Shown here piece by piece: positions 61,235-64,000 of a DNA stretch of 64,000 nucleotides. Origin of the DNA: Marinimicrobium sp. C6131 (lineage in GTDB: Bacteria; Pseudomonadota; Gammaproteobacteria; Pseudomonadales; Cellvibrionaceae); the NCBI RefSeq assembly GCF_026153455.1, contig NZ_CP110629.1:1736001-1800000 (forward strand). The letters are read 5' to 3'. A program made the position numbers and the translations under genes. The notes under the pieces are model-generated. The model was not told the DNA's origin. It was given only the letters and a program-made list of their open reading frames with translations, and did no database searches. Each line of letters begins with the position of its first letter. The first letter of the stretch is position 1.

Positions 61235-62992
61235 CTATTGCTCCCAGAGGTCGCGATAACCATCGCCCATCTGTTGCATGCGATTACGACTGCGATCGAG
61301 TTCGTCCTGCCAGGTGTTGTCATCAACCACCACTGGCCGCAGCAGAATCACCAGTTCGGTTTTCTGACGGCTGCGCCCCTGGGTCTTGAACAGACTGTTG
61401 ATCAGCGGAATATCACCCAGCAACGGGCGCTTGCCGTCGGTATCCCGGGTGTCTTCCTGCATCAGGCCACCCAGCACCACCACCTGACCACTGCGCGCCC
61501 GGACAATACTGTCGGACTCGCGGATGCCCCGTTGCGCCAGGGGCAAGGCAAACTCTTCGCTGCCGACCGTGAAAATTTTCAGTTGGTCGTTCACTTCGCT
61601 GACCACAGGGTGAATGTGCAGGATCACCTCTCCGCCATCGGCGATCTGAGGGGTAACATCCAGAGCAATACCGCTGAAGAAAGACGACAGTTCGATATTG
61701 GGCGTGCTGGTCACCGACGCCACATTCGAAGTGGTGTTGTTGGAAATGCCGGTCACGAAGTACTCATCAGAGCCCACGCGAATCAGCGCCTTCTGGTTGT
61801 TCACCGTGGACACCCGAGGGCTGGACAGGACCTGTACGCTGCCCTGGGTTTCCAGCAGATCAAGCAGCTCGGTGACATCTCCCACTTGCAGGACTGAGGT
61901 AAACAGATTCTCGGTACCACGCTGCACCTCTTCCAGACCGGCAATCTGGCGCGACGTGGTGCCCGGTATATTGCGCACGGCCGAATCCTGCTCCGAGTAA
62001 CTGGTCGAACGCAGCCGGTTGTAGCCGTAATCGAGCTGCCCGCTGATCGCGCCCCAGTTGATTCCCGCCTGAAACCCTTCATTCAGACGAACCTCGAGAA
62101 TTTTCGCCTCCAGAATCACCTGGCGCCGGACACTCAACTCAGAGCGCTCCAGAAACTCCCGCACCGCATTCAGTTCGTGGGGCATGGCCTTGACCACCAC
62201 CATACCGGCCTGGGGACTGACCATGACCATCCGGTCGCCGCTCTCGCCACCCACAATGGCAGACACCGATTGACGTAACGATTGCCAGAAATCGGTACGG
62301 TTCATGGTCTGCACCCGCGCCCCCGGAGTCACTTCGGAGCCATTGGTATTGTTACCTTCCTCTCCCGCGAGCAGGCCCAACAGATTGGCACCGTCATCCC
62401 CCCCGCCGGTGTTATTGGAGCCGCGATTGTTCCGGTTATTGTTCGATGACTCACTGCGACCGATCGACAGGTTGGTATCCGATACCCCCACCCGCTGAAC
62501 GTCCAGATAGTTCACATGGAATACCTGGGTCTGAAGCTCGTTGGGGTACACCGTATAAATATTTCCCGAGCGCCGGTAGTCGTAGCCGTAAATGTCCCGC
62601 GCCACCTCCAGCACCTCATCGACGGTGACGCCTTTCAGCTCCAGGGAAAGGCTGCCACTCACGTCGGGATGCACCACGATGTTGGTCTCTGAATCCTCCA
62701 CCAGTCCGAGGAAAAACGCCTTGGCGGGCACGTTACGCACCCTGACATCAAACCGTTCCGGAGTCACATCGGCCGCACGGCTGCGCTCGGGCACCAGCGC
62801 CCGGCTCACCTCCTCGGGCACCACCTGGGCCTGCTCACGCTGCTCTTGAGCCAGCTCGCCCATTTCACGCTCGGCCGCCAGTTGCGAATCGCGGGGCCCA
62901 ACACAGGCCGTCAACAGGACAGCCACCACCAGCGTTGCGACACCTTGCATCGTTCTTTGCAGAAAATGCGGGTCCATAATCGTTTGCCTCAT
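61235..62992 (-). CDS. mshL: MSHA secretin MshL (lipoprotein)
   Basis: A 585-residue outer-membrane secretin with lipobox 'LLTAC' (Cys30 of the 62992 start). An N-domain (about 75-280, with 'NVPAKAFFLGLVEDSETNIV') is followed by the secretin domain with 'SPRVSTVNNQKALIRVGSDE' and 'VRARSGQVVVLGGLMQEDTR'. It forms the exit pore of the pilus. The first ATG overlaps the mshK stop (ATGA); a second ATG at 62977 is possible. Confidence 0.93.
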   Translation of the reverse strand: MRQTIMDPHFLQRTMQGVATLVVAVLLTACVGPRDSQLAAEREMGELAQEQREQAQVVPEEVSRALVPERSRAADVTPERFDVRVRNVPAKAFFLGLVEDSETNIVVHPDVSGSLSLELKGVTVDEVLEVARDIYGYDYRRSGNIYTVYPNELQTQVFHVNYLDVQRVGVSDTNLSIGRSESSNNNRNNRGSNNTGGGDDGANLLGLLAGEEGNNTNGSEVTPGARVQTMNRTDFWQSLRQSVSAIVGGESGDRMVMVSPQAGMVVVKAMPHELNAVREFLERSELSVRRQVILEAKILEVRLNEGFQAGINWGAISGQLDYGYNRLRSTSYSEQDSAVRNIPGTTSRQIAGLEEVQRGTENLFTSVLQVGDVTELLDLLETQGSVQVLSSPRVSTVNNQKALIRVGSDEYFVTGISNNTTSNVASVTSTPNIELSSFFSGIALDVTPQIADGGEVILHIHPVVSEVNDQLKIFTVGSEEFALPLAQRGIRESDSIVRARSGQVVVLGGLMQEDTRDTDGKRPLLGDIPLINSLFKTQGRSRQKTELVILLRPVVVDDNTWQDELDRSRNRMQQMGDGYRDLWEQ

Positions 62993-63339
62993 TGCTCCGC
63001 GGGCCTCGTCCGGCGCACAGATTCATCGTTCAAATTCAAACGCCACTGCCGGCCACCCTGGCCGACAATCACCGAATGGGATTCAATCCGCACCAGCCGC
63101 ACCCCGCCGGTGTTGGCAATCATCTCGCTCTCCTTCAGCGACTGACCGTTGATGATGGCCAGGCGGCGCGAATTGCCTTCCATAATCGCGTTCAGGGTCA
63201 GAGCCACCGACTCACGACTGACCCGATAGTCCAGAGGGCGGGTGGGATCGCGTTGGGCATCCGCCCACACCAGTGCCGACCAACCAATCAGACAGGCAAT
63301 GCACAGCCATCTAGACACCGAGCAGGCCCTCCTCTGCAC
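62989..63339 (-). CDS. mshK: MSHA biogenesis protein MshK
   Basis: A 116-residue exported protein: signal peptide 'WLCIACLIGWSALVWA', then 'DAQRDPTRPLDYRV', and a small domain with 'LNAIMEGNSRRLAIINGQSL' that resembles the PilP/GspC-type segment which contacts the secretin. It overlaps mshJ by 29 bases and mshL by four bases. Confidence 0.85.
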   Translation of the reverse strand: MQRRACSVSRWLCIACLIGWSALVWADAQRDPTRPLDYRVSRESVALTLNAIMEGNSRRLAIINGQSLKESEMIANTGGVRLVRIESHSVIVGQGGRQWRLNLNDESVRRTRPAEQ

Positions 63340-63988
63340 TCAGGGTATACACCCGTAATCGAATGTCGCCCACCGGGTAGTCCGCCACTTCATAGTCGAG
63401 ACGATCCCAGTAGAACCGCCAGGGCAACCCTTCGAGCCGACGCAGAAAACTCAGCACCTCAAAGAAATCCCCACTGACTTCCAGCTCCACACTGTGCCGA
63501 AAGACACCGGTCGCCGTGTGGGCCGATTCCGCATTTTCAGCCTCGCCCGTGGTTCCACTCAACGGCAGTTCTTCCACGGGAAGCGTACGCACCCGGCGCA
63601 ACCGCAGCTCCGTCGTGGAGATCAGTACCTCCTGAAGAATCTGGGGCAGTTGGTCCGCACTGACCAACCCCTGGGAAAGGCTGGCCAGACTCTCATCAAG
63701 CTCATCGAGCGTACGCTGCAGTTGCGCCAGCTCCTGTGCGGGTCGGCTGTCGGCCTCGGTGCTCATCAGGGCGGCCAGTTGTGCCTGCTGGGCACCCCGG
63801 TCATTCGCGACCGCGGTGCGCTGCTGTTCAATCTGCTCCCGCTGACGCTCCTCGGGCAACGCCACCAACCATTGCCAGAGCCCGATCAGTACCGCAATAA
63901 CACACAGCAATAGCAGTACCCGCTCGCGCAGAGAGTACGCCTCCACCCGCTCGGACCATCGCTGCCAGGTCTGCTGCCACTCAGTCAC
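63311..63988 (-). CDS. mshJ: MSHA biogenesis protein MshJ
   Basis: A 225-residue protein starting at GTG 63988, close to the right edge, with GAGGG 10 bases before it. One membrane helix at about 24-42 ('VLLLLCVIAVLIGLWQWLV') and a long coiled coil to about 105, then a domain with 'VEVSGDFFEVLSFLRRLEGL', as in PilO/GspM-type alignment proteins. mshI would lie just outside the window. Confidence 0.88.
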   Translation of the reverse strand: MTEWQQTWQRWSERVEAYSLRERVLLLLCVIAVLIGLWQWLVALPEERQREQIEQQRTAVANDRGAQQAQLAALMSTEADSRPAQELAQLQRTLDELDESLASLSQGLVSADQLPQILQEVLISTTELRLRRVRTLPVEELPLSGTTGEAENAESAHTATGVFRHSVELEVSGDFFEVLSFLRRLEGLPWRFYWDRLDYEVADYPVGDIRLRVYTLSAEEGLLGV

Positions 63989-64000
63989 CCGATCGCCCTC

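Overview
The window looks like the chromosome of a GC-rich gammaproteobacterium of the marine, polysaccharide-degrading kind (Cellvibrionaceae or a close relative such as Marinimicrobium or Saccharophagus). This is an inference from gene content and order: rpoE-rseABC, nadB, ygfX-sdhE, ygfZ, epmC-xni-pdxB, a complete MSHA pilus locus and a GH28 pectinase lipoprotein. No rRNA or other species marker is present.

Layout. 1-3.2 kb: the end of a glycosyltransferase, small hypothetical genes, trhO and bolA. 3.2-5.7 kb: a three-gene unit of a ZorA-like MotA/TolQ-type channel, a ZorB-like OmpA/MotB-type protein, and a small cysteine-bearing protein of unknown function. 5.8-8.4 kb: dgkA, a PAP2 phosphatase overlapping an MJ1255-type glycosyltransferase, and arfB. 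8.4-13.2 kb: the envelope-stress operon rpoE-rseA-rseB-rseC, divergent from nadB. 13.3-21.7 kb: sdhE-ygfX, ygfZ, an HDOD protein, yihY-avtA, wrbA, a DUF2069 protein and sppA.

21.7-28.3 kb: a complete six-gene ebo cluster, in transcription order A-B-D-E-F-C, on the minus strand. Two of its intergenic spaces hold long palindromic repeats with a shared core and copy-specific complementary arms; one repeat is itself interrupted by a small hairpin element. 28.5-38.3 kb: an FKBP isomerase, a GH28 lipoprotein, tRNA-Arg, tRNA-Ser with a duplicated 5' fragment, a nitroreductase, a membrane adenylate cyclase, queF, a YadGH-type ABC exporter, and a Glu-Gly-Glu-Gly tRNA operon. 38.3-47.9 kb: msrB, alaA, pdxB-xni-epmC, tusA, rlmM, gcvR and several conserved hypotheticals.

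48.1-64 kb: the MSHA type IV pilus locus from mshJ (right edge) through K, L, M, N, E, G, F, two pilins, C, D, O, P and a large MshQ carrying LamG- and PA14-like domains. MshE has an MshEN-like N-terminus, so c-di-GMP probably controls pilus extension. mshI and anything beyond lie outside the window.

The most notable points are the ebo cluster (a conserved metabolic module whose product is unclear), the ZorAB-like motor lacking recognisable Zorya effectors, and a set of extragenic palindromic repeats whose stems vary while pairing is kept.
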